Shown piece by piece: positions 1 to 13,099 of a stretch of DNA of 64,000 nt. Source of the DNA: Ancylostoma caninum. Taxonomy: Eukaryota; Nematoda; Chromadorea; Rhabditida; Ancylostomatidae. The notes under the pieces are model-generated. The model ran no database searches and was not told where the DNA came from. It saw only the letters and a list, made by a program, of their open reading frames with translations. The stretch lies in assembly GCA_037903475.1 (NCBI GenBank), contig JBAJFG010000442.1, positions 1,513,001 to 1,577,000 of the forward strand, given 5' to 3'. The translations under genes were made by a program, and so were the position numbers. Position 1 is the stretch's first letter. The number at the start of each line of letters is the position of its first letter.

Positions 1-2490
1 GGACCAAAAAGTGAATCCAAAGGTAGATTAGCTCTTAAAAAGTCTTGTTGACCGCTTGTGTTCGGTCTTTGATCTTAATCCAGCCACGTTGTATATTTTT
101 CCAGATTGCTTTTTTTTAAAATTTCCTTCACGAGCATCGAAACAGAATCGGATGAAGGCGACTATAAACACATCAATAAACAGTAAGCAGTAATGGGAAA
201 AATCTTTCAAAACATTTACATCAGAGCTCGAAGCAACTTTTGAGTAAAGAGAATCTCATATCGCACAACATTTTCTCACATAATTTGTAGTGTACTGAAG
301 GGACCAATCTCAAATGGCAAAGGATTTCTTGGAAAACAAAACTTGTCCTAAACGGGAAAGAGCAAGGTGTAAAAGAACAAAAATTCGTGGAACTTTTCGA
401 AGTTTTTTGTTACAAAAATTCTGGTTGGACATACATATGTATTAGAGTTGATAGTGTGTGCGCAATAGCCCAAAACAGAAATTGGTGAGTGTTCCCTCAT
501 AGGCTCTTCAGATAGCTCAGAATAATCAAGATACCTGGTGAAAGATTTGATGTATTTCGAATGAAGAGCTCTATTAGAAAGCAGCAATAAACAATGTTTG
601 AGGTAGAAAAACTTGGAATTCGTGGGAAAACCACAACAAAGTTGCCGCCAGTTTCGTGGATTTTGTGCGAGAAAATGTGTTGAAAAGTACCAAAATAATA
701 CACAGGTAAACAGGTGATTAGAAAGAAAAAGCTCTCAGCAAGGCTCGATTGGAGCAGGGATCAAAGGAGGGTGTAAAAGGGCGTATAAAAATGCACCAAA
801 TGAAAGACATCGTCGCGCGTGATGCGAATGTCGTGGATGGAAGGAAGTGACGACATTTGGGAAGAGGGATGGGATCTCATAGTTACGGCAATATTTATAG
901 GTGAGGAATAGGGAGGAGAATCAGGGAGGAGATGCAGCGCGAAAAAGGGAACAAAGGATGAAGAAGTGGTACAATGCGCCGTGTAGCAAAAGTCTTTGGT
1001 TGGTGCCAAAACACTGCACAAAGCGTAAATATGATTAAGTTAAGAGATTTACTTAGTGAACCATCATAAATTAAATTCGCAAAATTAACCTAAGATTTTT
1101 TGTTGCTTTCTTCTTTTGATCTACCACAGATGAATACCAGTATGTTTAGTACTGAGCAGAGGGGAATCTGACATCTCACCAGATCTCAGGCATCGCATAG
1201 CTGCCATTTTCTACCTGGCGCATTGTCTGCTGCAGGATAATCCACAGGTCTCTGGCCAGTGTTTATGTATTGGTGCCTTCAAATTACCAGGATCTATTGT
1301 TACTTACGTCACTAAAGTGTTTATTACTTTGTTTTTGATTGTTTGTTATACAATCTACATAAGATCTGTCTGCATATGGCTATGCATGGTTTCTCCCGCT
1401 AGCATTAATCTGAAAGACTATTCGGTCCACACAGAGGGAGGGAAGAAGAAGATAAAGTAGAGGAAATGAAAATGTAGGGGAAGAAGGGCAGAATTAAGTG
1501 GTGGACAGTTCAGGAGTGTGTACTATGAAGAGGCTAAATGGTCTACTCTGAAGAAACCTTCAAAGTTCCCGCCCAGTGGTTCATGACCTTCCCACGGAAT
1601 GAATCCGCGTTAGTACTCGAGTCCATTTCTGGAAAGCTTTCCAGAAAAATATCGAAAGTGACAAAGTACGCAATTTTCTTTCAAGTTCAACCTGACATAC
1701 TCTTTCGACCAGTAAGGGAAAGCTGTTAAATTCCCGCATAACGACACTAGAGTGTCCCGATCGTCCGGAACATATCCTCCAGATGTCGAAAACTGCCACA
1801 TGCTTCCAAATAGCTAAATCCAAGTCTCGTGCCATGAGCCGAGCCAGCCGTTCGCTGCGTATACAATGGCAAGAAGGGTTCTTACTCAAGAAGATGTTAT
1901 GAGAATGCACTTAGGAAGAATTCTTCTGGGATTCTGCAGACGAAATTATGCGATTCTTAGGGGATTTATGGATACTAACAAAAGACGAATATGTCGGAGA
2001 CCAGAAGCATACGTAGCATCAGCCAGAGTTCTTCTGCACAATAGAGCAAAGACAATGGAATGGCATCTAGCCGATCAAAATATTTTGCACTTGAAAAAGT
2101 AAATGTTCATTACAGTATTTGTAACCTAATTAAAGAAAAGTCCAGTACAGGTGATAGCTAATGGAGGCTTTCCTAATAAACAGCCGTAAGACTAATTCTG
2201 ATGGGTAAATAGAAGAATATCCGCTTCGAAGAAAACTATGGTTATAACTAGAAATTTGTTCTCAGAATGGATGAAATAGCGAGTAGAATTAGTTCACAAA
2301 TGGTAGATAAAACATATAGAATAGGATGATAAAAACCGACCAAAGTTTTACTAGTTCTGCAAAGTATTATACTTCTCAAAACTTTCCGGAAAATCCTGGA
2401 GAAAAGGAAAGGAGGAGCTGGACGGTTTGACTCAAGCGAGGATCCTCTTTCGAATTATCCTACAGGGTAAGGAAGAAGAGCAGAGTAGAT
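1..2490. other. stretch with no supported gene
   Basis: No frame here combines a good length with convincing splice sites. A TATAAATA string lies on the minus strand near 890-900 and a TATAAAAA string on the plus strand near 784-791, but no gene with a supported start follows either one. The open frame at 1866-2102 (plus) is rich in Arg and Leu and has no recognised motif. I see no transposon ends or tRNA-like sequence. Confidence 0.4.
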
Positions 2491-2492
2491 GA

Positions 2493-2723
2493 TATGGACA
2501 GAAAAAATATGAAAAACTTGAGAACCCCTATTTTAACCTTCATTCCGTCCTCACCAACACTCTTTGCTCTGAGAAATCCCTAGATCTGGAAAAACCTCTC
2601 AAAGCTCTACTTGCTGCTATCCCAATCGAAGCGGAAGTGACAGAAGCAGCTCCCATGAAAATATATGTGGAACGATTCATGATGCCTTCTAAGTGTCCAA
2701 GAGAGAAGAGCTCTATGCTCTAG
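2493..2723 (+). CDS. candidate exon, unrecognised protein
   Basis: An open frame of 77 codons, ending in TAG, runs without an early ATG, so it would be an internal or terminal exon rather than a whole gene. Its codons favour a purine first and a pyrimidine third base, as real nematode coding sequence often does, and the product has balanced composition (for example EKPLKALLAAIPIEAEVTEA in the middle). A possible acceptor, ggacag, ends at 2501 in phase 0 with this frame. About 30 bases after the stop there is an ATTAAA variant of the poly(A) signal. I do not recognise the protein. A second candidate exon lies 0.3 kb downstream on the same strand, so the two could belong to one gene. A decayed repeat is the main alternative. 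Confidence 0.3.
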   Translation, partial: YGQKKYEKLENPYFNLHSVLTNTLCSEKSLDLEKPLKALLAAIPIEAEVTEAAPMKIYVERFMMPSKCPREKSSML

Positions 2724-3037
2724 AAAAAAGCGACAAATTATAGTTTTTTTTCCTCTGCCTACAGAGAGAACCAGGACGCTATTAAATACGTTCTCCATCA
2801 TGAGCTTCCGCAGGGAATTCGCTCACATGAGCGCTTAGTGGTGCGCATTCTGGAGCGCTCGCTGTAAAAACCTATCTCGAAACTATTTCGCATAAATCAC
2901 ATAAATTGTGTAAGTTTATGCAAAATGACGCCTAGAAAAGTTTGGAGTAGTTGGCGGAAAAGAAAAATGTTGGAAGTGCTTATGTACTATGCATGAGGAG
3001 CTTGACATTTTGGGAGAAATTTCGGGAATGTAGTCAG

Positions 3038-3139
3038 GAGTACCGTGAAAGCTTACGGAAAAAGCGAAGAAGGGATACTGAAGCCAGAGAAGAGAAGGAC
3101 GAACAGCTTCTTCACAGGACTAAAATAAAGCCATTTTAA
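3038..3139 (+). CDS. candidate terminal exon, highly charged
   Basis: This is a 34-codon frame behind a possible acceptor (gtagtcag ending at 3037), rich in Lys, Arg and Glu, and predicted to be helical or coiled coil. It ends in TAA at 3139, and an AATAAA lies at 3124-3129 just inside the stop, which is too close to be the usual poly(A) signal of the same message. It is on the same strand as the candidate exon at 2493-2723. The low-complexity composition means it could also be chance. No family is recognised. Confidence 0.2.
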   Translation, partial: EYRESLRKKRRRDTEAREEKDEQLLHRTKIKPF

Positions 3140-4703
3140 AGCCAACATCATATACATACAGAAGGAGGGAGATGAGTGGTAAACGGAATTTAGGATTGTT
3201 GGTGAACAAAAAAGGAGAAAGAAAGGAAAAAATTTACGAAACTAAAGATTTAGGATCCACAGAGAAAGAGAATTATTCCTGAGTGTGTATGAGTGTAATC
3301 TTCCACAGTTCTAAGAAGATCTTTGTGTGAAGGAAACCTATCTTTACTGAAAGTGACATTAATGAGAACTGCGAAAGTATGAAGGGCTCATATCAAGGAA
3401 AAACCTGAAATGGATTTCCTAGAAGCACAGTTTCTAACATAGGGTAGGCATGGAAGCTCTCTTGACCTCTTCTGAAATGCAGTGCCAAGAAAGAGGAATC
3501 ATTCAGAATTCAAGGCTTTCTTAACAAAAGTGCAGCTTCGCCTACGTTAAGGGAGCACACTCGAGGAGACTGCTCAAAAATTACTTCTCTTCTGGGATTT
3601 TCTAGAGATCCTAGGTCCTTGTAGGAGCAGAGAACGTTGACTTTGGCTTCGCTTTGGCGGAAACACTACCAGAGTGCATTCTTTCCGATTTTGTTGAAAA
3701 CTGTGAAAAGGACCATGGACTCTATGGTTTTTCCTGGGGAGATCCAGCTCTTCTTTGACATTTTTTTTTGATTTGTTAGTCGGTCCTCACTTTGGAAACT
3801 TCGACGTTATAATAATGGAGTAAAGCAATAGATACATAATACATAAGCATGTCCCCGTCATCCTGGAAGAGCTTCTAGAAGCATGACGATTTCTCAAAAG
3901 TTCACTCAAAGCGTCCTTCTTTTGTTTTCGTCAGTCCATTCCTGGAAGGAGAGGAAAAAGAGGAAGTATCCTTCTTGGGAACGAAATTTCCCTTTTCTGC
4001 ACTCTCATCTAACCTGGAAAAACCCAGTGCTGCGCCAACCCATTTGGTTCTTCACTACCGAGATAGCTTCCTGCAGTTAAGGCAATTGCCCGGAAAACGT
4101 GGATAAGGAGTCTTCTACTTTGATTGGATGGGCGCTGGAAAACGAAAAAAGAGACAAGTTCTCACATGTGTGGTATTATGTGTACTAGTAAACTATAAGT
4201 CATTCTTTTCCGGAGATTCTTAAGAGCTTCGCCGTTCACAAAATGCAGCGATAGGGAGATTTTCTCCAGACAAGAATGTCTTTTTAACAAAACAACAGAA
4301 ATGGACAAAAAATAGGAAAATAATTTCCCGGTAGTATTTCGAGCGAGGAAACCAAAAATGTGCGCTGATATACCAGCTACTGTTCAAAACTGGCGCAATG
4401 ACTTGTTCTTTCATTCTTTTCTGGGACGTTTCCTGCTCATTTCTCTACAGAACCCTTACATATACACGCATCCACGATCACGTTAGAGTCAGCATGGATA
4501 AATAAGAAAGTATCAGCTGATTTTGTGCATGAGAGCGCTGTTAACTTCTGCAAATCAAAAATCACTCCACAAACATTTTCCAGGTTTTTTTTCGGCTCAT
4601 TTGATCTTTTCCTTGAGATTACTCCTTCACAATAAACGTTTCATACAGAATATCACTAGAGCACAAAAGTAGAAGAGCAAGTAGATGTAACGGGATGTTG
4701 GTG

Positions 4704-4898
4704 TCACATCAAGCAGAAAGCAGTGATCAGACAGTAACGACATTGGTTATATTCATGTAGCAGACGTCTACAGGCGGAAAGTCCAACAGGCACAGCGGAC
4801 AACTCGTCCACGAATTCCGTTGTGGAAGTCGTGGTAAACAGAAGTGCAGTGAGTGAAATTGGCGTGGCTAGTGGTGCTGGAACTGCCGATGCATTTTT
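4704..4898 (-). CDS. candidate exon with Thr/Pro-rich segment
   Basis: A 65-codon open frame on the minus strand ends in TGA at 4704. It has no ATG near its start, so it would be a downstream exon. The first half is rich in Ala, Pro, Thr and Ser (APLATPISLTALLFTTTSTT), then acidic, then a Cys-containing tail. Codon choice looks coding. A possible acceptor (catcggcag) lies just inside the open frame. There is no recognised family and no poly(A) signal close by. It could be a decayed fragment of a surface or secreted protein gene. Confidence 0.28.
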   Translation of the reverse strand, partial: KNASAVPAPLATPISLTALLFTTTSTTEFVDELSAVPVGLSACRRLLHEYNQCRYCLITAFCLM

Positions 4899-4904
4899 TT
4901 CATT

Positions 4905-6690
4905 GTTGGATTAAATTTGTGAAAAATGTAGAGTTGAAAGGAGGGGATCTCAAGCCATGGCTAGTTTTGAAAGAAGATAAATAAGTGTTTTTTTTTTGTT
5001 GTATATATGAGGAGATTTCGTAAAGAATCTGTGTGGTTTCTTTGAAGATGCAGAGAAAACAGAAAAAAAGAAAGGCAACCAAATGTGCTTCGTTGCACTT
5101 CTGAATTGGACCGAATCACATTGACTATTCCCTCGAGGGTCTTTATTAAGCAGGAGGACTAGTTGAACGAATGAGGCAGAAGAAGAACAGGAAGAGGGGA
5201 AAGAAACGCTTAGAAAGGCAGAGGAAGAGAGGCAGGGAATGAAAAGGAGGGAGTAGAAGTAAAAGCTAAAGTATAATGGTATTAGCTTTCGTTTTTACTT
5301 TAGTTTACTTTAGCTACTTTTCCAGGTGTGGCTAAGTCTTTTTGTTTGTTTATGGACTCCTTTTTCCAAGACTTCACATGAGAAGCTCATGTTGTCCCAT
5401 AAATGAACGAACTAATTGGTAACAACGACAACAGTTGGTAACAAGTTACTCGATTTCTATTTTATTGTATTATTATTTTGATGTCATGCCATTGTTATCC
5501 TATATTATATCCAATATTTCAACATAAAAAATTATATCATGAAGGAACAGCTCCAAGTGCTCGATCAAGTGCTTTTTTGCTGTGTGGAGAGTTTCTATGC
5601 ATTCCAGGCAGTCATGGATAGCCTAGAGAGGACGCCAATAGGTAAGTAGTGCAAAAAACTACTCATAACTACTACGACATCGTTAATAAAGACTTCAAAC
5701 AACTCCGTGTTTACTCCACGATAGATAGCTATTCCATCAATCTGAATTCGTCACAGTAGCTACGAAATTCCACAGAAAGAAGCCACGCGGATAAACGAAT
5801 GATAGGAAATGGTGAAAATAACCAAGCGAAACAGCGCATGATACAATGATCTCCGCTATAGCACCGCGAGGAAATGCTTGTTTTCTTTGGTGCAAGTTAT
5901 GGAACCAAGTCACGAAAACTAACATCAACTTCATCATCACGAATACATTCTGGCGCGAGACTTGTTGACACATAGCATCGGCTTCATGAGTTTTCTTAGA
6001 GAAGCTATAGGAGAAGCAACAACACTACGCAGCTTGAAAAAGCTTTAGGGTTTGCAACCCATACGTATATTTGGTCTTTGAAGGTAGAACATGTTGGCTA
6101 TATACCCGTTACCACTAGTCTTTGTCCATTTTTCCACTCTTACATATATCATTGAAATTTATCGAACCCAAAATTAATTTTTTGAAAATGCAATTTTGAG
6201 AGGCAAAGTGAGGGGATAGCGGATAATGAATCCGTATTAAATGGATAAAGATACCCTGCAGGGAGAACGGACCCACATATGCTCACGTAGACATCTATAG
6301 AATAGCAGTATGTCCAAGTTAGAGCATGCACCCGTTGTAGCACGCTTATCCAGCCGGATAAAGTTATCAGATATATTCTGTTTACCATTTGACGATCCAT
6401 GCCGAACTCTGTTTACAGACAAGCAAACAAATGAATAAACGAATAAATAATTAACCATATTAATGAATAAACAAATGGTTATTTGCAGGCACGAGTGCTC
6501 CAAGTTGTTCCTCAAAGCAGTGTTTTTCAGTATCGTCCCCCCCTCACCACTTTGGGAACCCGGGTGAAACAATAAAAACATTATTTTCAAAATTGACTAG
6601 TTACTAATGGATATTTTAAAAACAGTAGCGAAAATAAACAATTTAAAATAAGCTGGTACAAAGCTTTTATTAATCCAGCAGAGTTATTTA
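4905..6690. other. stretch with no supported gene
   Basis: Nothing here has supported splice sites and coding composition. A weak inverted repeat of about 10 bases (TACTTTAGCT type) lies near 5255-5330. The open frames between 6149 and 6590 overlap one another on the minus strand and look like chance frames in AT-rich DNA. Confidence 0.35.
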
Positions 6691-6699
6691 AAAAATTCT

Positions 6700-6792
6700 G
6701 CCACTCATTCTCAGGTGGAGCGAGGTGGTTAAGGTATTTGAATTCTCTAGGGAGTTCACAATGCAAGTTTTTTCGCGGAGCAATAAAGTGAA

Positions 6793-6843
<51 letters not shown>
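6700..6843 (+). repeat. tRNA-derived SINE with (AATA)n tail
   Basis: The left part reads gagcgaggtggttaagg (6719-6735), which resembles the box A region of a tRNA-Ser or tRNA-Leu type promoter. About 60 bases later the copy ends in a pure (AATA)n tail, 6790-6843. A tRNA-like head plus a short tandem tail is the usual layout of tRNA-derived SINEs. Box B is not clear, so the copy is either old or 5' shortened. Related tails occur elsewhere in the window in both orientations. Confidence 0.55.
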
Positions 6844-6845
<2 letters not shown>

Positions 6846-6999
6846 AAAAATTTTAAAATGAAACTTATAGCAGGACCATCAGCGCTCAGAAAGGTTCTGC
6901 CCCTTAATCAGTTTTTATCCAGATGTTATTCCGATGGCTGTTTAGGATTGTCTCATCGAGAAAGTTACTGCCAAAAGTGCGATTTCCTGAAAATGAATT

Positions 7000-9900
7000 A
7001 ACGGTAGGACTTTGATGGAACTGGAAACTTGAATTATTTTTACACCGTAATGCGCTTGTACGAGATCCAATCGAAGCCACTAGCTCAAAGGCTACAGTAT
7101 GTACTATATCGCAATGTGAAGAATAAGCGCTAGAGCGAATGGTGGAAAAGTGCCAGCTGTAGGACCTTCGAACCCTTCATCGCTAAAATCGACGGAAGGA
7201 CATGTAGAGCGAGCAGACAGCCAACATAAAGCCATCGACTGCATATTCACTGCACATTACACCATCACGTCCTCAATAAAATGAAAAATAGGACGTGTCT
7301 GGACAATAGCCGTACCCGAGAACTCGCCGAGAGAAGGTAGTTCTGCGGAAAATGCCGGCAAGTTGAGGAAATAATTCGGAGGAAGAGAGTCCGTTTTTCT
7401 GCTCTCTCAAAACTTTCTGATCCCAGTAACCAGAAGATTGTCTAGCCATTGCATAGTATTTGAGGATTTAGTCGAAGAAGATCACTTAACTCTCGGTATG
7501 ACCGAAATGAGGGAGAAGGTGTTACACAATCTCCGAAAATCCCCCTCCACCTCATAAAAAATCCGCCTATTCCTATCTGTTCAAAATGATCTAAACTACA
7601 GAATTTTACCTGTTTTTTGTTCTTATCAGCAAATACTTGAGCATTCACAATGGAATCCTCAAACCTACTGATTACATGCCAAAAATGCATGGATTTATGA
7701 TAAATGGTAGCAGAATTACCAGAGAACAATTCATCTCTAATACAGGCGATTACATAACAGGGAAAACAGGAATTGAACGACACCTGATTGCCTTTTGGGG
7801 GACCAATCCAAGTGGCTATGAGATATGATCGAAGATCGCAGAAGAATACGCTAGTCTATAGCGGACCTACTTTGGGCGAACCTCTCCACGTAAATTTATT
7901 CTATTTGGAGAGCGAATCCTGCTAAGTTCGGCGAGAGCGAGTGGATGGATATCAGGAACAGAACTCCGTGAATGTGGCGCTGTGGAAGTGAATACGCTTT
8001 GAAATATAGGAGTGAAGGGGTAGGAGGGGTAGATCTCGAAAAACTCGGATCTATGTAGTAGGCAACCAATCACAACTTTGAGATAAGGTTTCAGAGGCGG
8101 GACTTTTCTTTGGAGATTAGCTATGTGAAAACTCACTCGCCGTAAACTCAGCTTAAGCAAACAAAAAAATTACGAGAACTTCTACCAAAAATTGAAGCGA
8201 GAGAGGAATTCATGGAACTTACTTATAACTTTGAACTTGACAATCAAATAAACATCCAAAGAGGAATAATGGCCCACAACTGGCCCACAATTTGCTGAAG
8301 AAATCTTGCAATTTCACAAGAAATTAATCTCCAGACTAAGAGATTACAAGTCCAGGATCATACCAATCTGGAGAAATGTGACAACAAGAGCTTGTACTTC
8401 CTTCAAAACGATGTACGAGTGGGAGGAAAAGCAGACATGGATAAGCAAGTAGCACTAAGCTTGCACGAGAACGTGCCGCGGGGTACTTGCTCATAGGGCA
8501 TGTCAGTCTTCTAAGGATATCTTACCCTGATGCCCTTAGAGTGAGATAGATGATCATGGGGTAGGAGGGCATTGATCAGGAAGTCACGAGAGAAAAAAAA
8601 AACAGAAGAAAGAGAACAAGGAAGAAGAGAGTTATGTGCAGAAGGCAAGCGAATTCAGACATCGCTACCACCTTCACCACCTTCGCATATGAAAAAAAGT
8701 ACCTACAATATGACTATATTGAATGTACAGTGAGCAGATGCAATTTCCTGTATGGAATTTGGAGCTTACTTGCATGTGAGCATGTTCCAAAAATAGTTGC
8801 AGTAAGGAGCGAGTAAAACAGAATATTGTTCAGGATTGCTGTGAGCCATATGTTGAGTTAGTGTGTGAGTTTGTAGTGTTTTTGTTTTGGAGTTATTTGT
8901 AAATTTTTGTCAAATTGTATATATTATTCAAAAGAGATTATTTTGCTCTACAAAAGGATTGCAATCGCTTTTCCTGATAATATTCATATTCACGATTTTG
9001 TAAGGTTCAAAAAGCAAAAATCCAGAAGGCAAAAATCAGCATTTTGACAGTTTGCCTTCATCGCACCATCCAAAAACAGGTTCTCCGCAACCTTTCCTCC
9101 CAACAAGTCCATAAGGAAGAGCTGAAACAAGTCGTTCACTACGTTCTCATAAGAACAATTTGCGACCACGCATTTTGGTTACGAAGGTTGCTGGCTAATT
9201 GTCGGCAATCATTCATCCGGAAAACTTGTAAGCATGGTAGGACCAAGGCAATATTCAGGCTAATTTCCTCACGCTCGTAATTTATGATGGGCGATGGTTA
9301 CCTTCGGTTGGAGGAATGTCAGCAGATTATATTGATATTTATTCATTTTTTGTCTCCGTAATTCATACTTACATTAGAAGTGTTCAGGGAAGCTTACAAG
9401 TATACAGTAGGCTGGGAGAAGCCGGTTTGAAATGAGACGAAGCTCCATTGATGAAGACCTCATAAGGAACCATAGAAAAATTCTCCAATAGCGGCAGTGC
9501 TATGAGGATACGGTGAGTTTGGAGCAACGGTACCTAAGCAAACAATCAAATTCCAATTGCATGGAATTCTGAAATATTGAAGGAAAAGGCTCATTCAGTC
9601 AGCAGAGCAGGCCATGTCAACTGATATATGCATGCCCATTCAAAAAGTTCGCGCTCCGGAATGTGGTGCATTTCCGCGTAAGATGATGTGAAGAATTGTG
9701 TACAATCCTGGCAGGGGAATGCGCGGCTCGGATTTGAGTGTTCAGTAAAAACATGAAGATGATTTGATAATGGAAGAGTATTCGACTCTCGTGAATGGTT
9801 TCTCAGTTTCCAAGACTACGACAGAGAAAATCTTTGAAAAAAAAACTCCCGGGTTTTCGTTATTTTGTACAAAGTGCACAAACCTCATTTCATGAAGTGT

Positions 9901-11690
9901 TTCTTCACACGTCAATGCCACTAATTTACAGTGGATGCCTGGATAATCTGCCGCATGCGTAAAAATGAAGATTTAATGTTGCACTACAGTTTTCTAACCC
10001 AACACTGTAATAATACAGCTGCTACAAATTAGAAATATTTTTCCAGAGTGAAGCTTTCCGATGACGAGGGCAAAATGGCTTCTTACGAAATGCTTCGTTC
10101 AAGAGTGTGCAGCTCAAAAAGTCAGAATGCAATTAAATTGTCGTTGAAATGTTAAATGTCAAACTCAAAAGAAGTAACACAAAATGCTTCAATTTGGCTT
10201 CCACAGATGCTTGAGCCATGAGGAGAAAAAACCCTAGCTGCAACTTTGCTAGGCGAAAGGGTTTCTCAACTAACGAACACTAAATGATATTCCACTGTAA
10301 GGAATAATAGATTTTTAACTAGGTGTGATGAAATTAAAAAACTACACATATTCTGTGAGCCAGGAGAGCTCTACGCTCATAAAGAATAAGACCAGCAGTT
10401 GAGAAAAAGTTCTACAACGAAGCAGCAAATTTCACGATAATTTTTTCACCCAAAAACTTCAACTGCTACGGAAAATCACATCTTTTGAAGGAGTAATTTC
10501 AAAACCATGTGCAGCTGCAAAAAAGCGAAAGATTGCAAATAGCCGTTCAGAATACGTACTATCAAGGGAATCCGGTAAAGTTTTCCATGCAAAAAAGAAG
10601 GAAACCCAGAAGCTATTATATATGTAGAAGTACACAATGGTACTCGGTGATGTGATTCAGTGACATAGTGTGCAGGAAAAATCCATGTTTTGTGGGGAAT
10701 CATGTAAACTAATCCCACGATGAGGAAATTCTCAGCGTTCATTGTTCAGTGGAAACGTAGAAACATTGTTTTGCACTACCGTAAATTAAGCCCACACGAG
10801 ATTGGGAAAGTCGTGGATTCTCCGCCTGTTTTGCAGGTAATTTGCATCGTAAGGGTGTCATCCGCATTTGTATGTGTATGTAGGTTTTGCCTGATTTATC
10901 CTCCGCGGCTACACAACTCCTAATAAAAGAACAATGCTTGTACGAATGTTCACTTCTTAGTCGTGGAATTGGCCCAAAAGCGTCTCCCAATCCCACGCGT
11001 AACACTGTTCATTGGTTTCCACAGTTACAAAACAACCAGACAGTCTCAAAATAGTAAACATACAGGAAAATACAAGCCCAAAAATGGCTTCTTATCTGGT
11101 TCTTCTACGGAAATCTTAGGGAATTTATTCGGCTCGCGTAGAGTCATCTTCAAAGCTTCCTGAGATAAATTAGCTCAAGTGCAAATGATGGCTGGAGGAG
11201 ATTTCAAAGCAAAGCACGTAGCAAGACATAGTATTCTAATTAAGGAGAAGTGATAAGAAAGCAAACAAAATAATGGTCTGTACCACATTTTATTTACTTT
11301 AGACCTTTCTCAGAAACGCAATAAAACCAGGAGAAAATCATCGAAAACGGCAGGATTCTCGAAAAAAAAAGTTTCAATAGTGCATCCTCATTTTCTTCCG
11401 AAAGCCGTAAGGTAGGAACTTAGCTAAAGGCAATAATTTGTCATAATATCCAGATAGCCCTCACAAGTTAAAAATGAAAAAGTAAAACTAACTAGAAAAT
11501 AAAATCCACAGATGGCTGACCACCTACCACAACATATTTACACCTTGAGACTAGCATCGCAGAGCAATCGCTCAGAAGAGCGCGTAATCACCAAGGAGCA
11601 AATGTAATTTGGCGAGTGACTACTCGTTAAGAACTGCAATATCACCAGTTGATTTCTAAGAGTGTTTTGAACATCCCTTGAGGAAGTAGA
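7000..11690. other. stretch with no supported gene
   Basis: The longest frames (7442-7783 minus, 7637-7828 plus, 7867-8160 minus, 9044-9280 plus, 10476-11163 both strands) overlap each other and lack matching splice pairs. The minus frame at 7867-8160 has a fairly coding-like composition, but I found no partner exon. No transposon ends are evident. Confidence 0.35.
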
Positions 11691-11813
11691 TCTTAGTGTA
11701 TCTTAATGTCTATGTAGTAGTAAATATAAAAGTAAACATCAATATCCATAGACTCGTCTTCTTGGTATTTTGGTCAGTCCAAAAGCAAGAACACTCCCAA
11801 AGATGTAGTTTAA

Positions 11814-11835
11814 GGTTTAATTACCCAGTTCTGAG
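11814..11835 (+). other. SL1-like 22-base sequence
   Basis: The 22 bases match the conserved nematode spliced leader SL1 at 19 positions, including the first 14 in a row (GGTTTAATTACCCA). The mismatches are at positions 15, 16 and 18. In a working SL RNA gene the leader is followed at once by a GT donor. Here it is followed by GCG, so this is not an intact SL RNA gene. It could be a decayed SL gene or the 5' end of a trans-spliced message copied back into the genome. The latter is inferred, not shown. Confidence 0.45.
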
Positions 11836-13099
11836 GCGTTGGGTTATTCGGGAAAATGAAATTTCTGGGCTAGGTAGCCTTGCCGAATCCACCGTACTCG
11901 CAGGACCTCTCGCTATCGTCTACCACTCCTTTGAGTACTTCGACGTTTGCTTAATTAGAAAATGCTCCAATAATAAAGTTCAAGAGGAGACAGCTCTTCA
12001 CGAATTCATCGTCTTAAGAGCTTCAGAATTCAATGCAGCAGAAACGAGTGGACTTGTTTCTTGTTGGCCAAGATGTGCTAATTCTAGCGGCTTTTATTCC
12101 AAGTAATGAATCCTGTTGTTTCCTTAGAGGGTTAGCAGTTTTAAAGAAAGAGGTTGAAATCCGGGATTATTCTCCAAATAACCTAATACTGATGTGCAAC
12201 CTTTACGGGAGATGCTCACAAAATTTGCCTGCGAACCTTATTACTATACATAGTGAAGTGATGTTGTTGTGTATTTCTGGAGCTCCTAAAGCATCTGAAC
12301 CCCTACGAATACAACTAGTGTTAGCAGAAGATCCTAAAAGTTCGAGTGGTATCGTTCTTCTCGCAAATTCCTTCTTCGATCGAGGAATGACATTTTGAAA
12401 AATGGTATAGGCTCTTTAGAGGATGTCTAAAGGTCGGAATATGTGAAAGGGCCTTTCGAGAAAGAGCTCGAGTTCTGCCGATCACGTTATTCCATTGTTT
12501 CGCTTTTTTTACCCTCCCACGTTCTTTTGTGAAGAGGATACTGGAAAGAGGAAGTGTCTTGAATAATTTCTGAAGCGCGGAAAACGTGTCTGTCCTTCAC
12601 TAGGGTACATATGATGAGGTCTAGGAGAACATGGTAAAGCTAATTTAGTGAAAAGCTTCTAAAAAAGGAGAAAAGTGCAATAGAAGCCTTCAAAACTAGT
12701 GAAAAAGATGCAGAGATACGGTAGCATTGCAGCGGTCCGCAGATGGCCCAAAAACTGGAATCTGAGCAAACACCATCGAAAGAGAGTCCATAAAACGATG
12801 CTTGGTGCGGCATCGGAGATCCTTCTAGGCAGAATCTCACCCGACGGATTTTATAGCTGCCAACTCGTAATGGCTACGCCTCACAGACACACCCACAGAC
12901 AGAACATAATCAGTTTCAGCAGCTTGCCGGCAGAAAAAAACAAACACCAGCAAATTATAGAGAAGCGCCTGCGCTGTTTGTTATCGCAAAGACTAAGAGA
13001 ATCTCCTCAACATATCAAGCTCATGTAGCAACACTTGTTTTTACTTGTTGATTTGCTTCATTGTTTATCTGGACGTATTAGTTGTCGCACATTAAGAAA

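Noticed and set aside
760..900. TATA-like core promoters on both strands
   Set aside because: No supported gene starts downstream of either. AT-rich DNA yields such strings often.
11696..12398. Two overlapping plus frames of 136 and 121 codons
   Set aside because: They have no splice support, and the first crosses the SL1-like site. The composition is not convincing. They were kept only as possible retrocopy remains in the SL1 finding.
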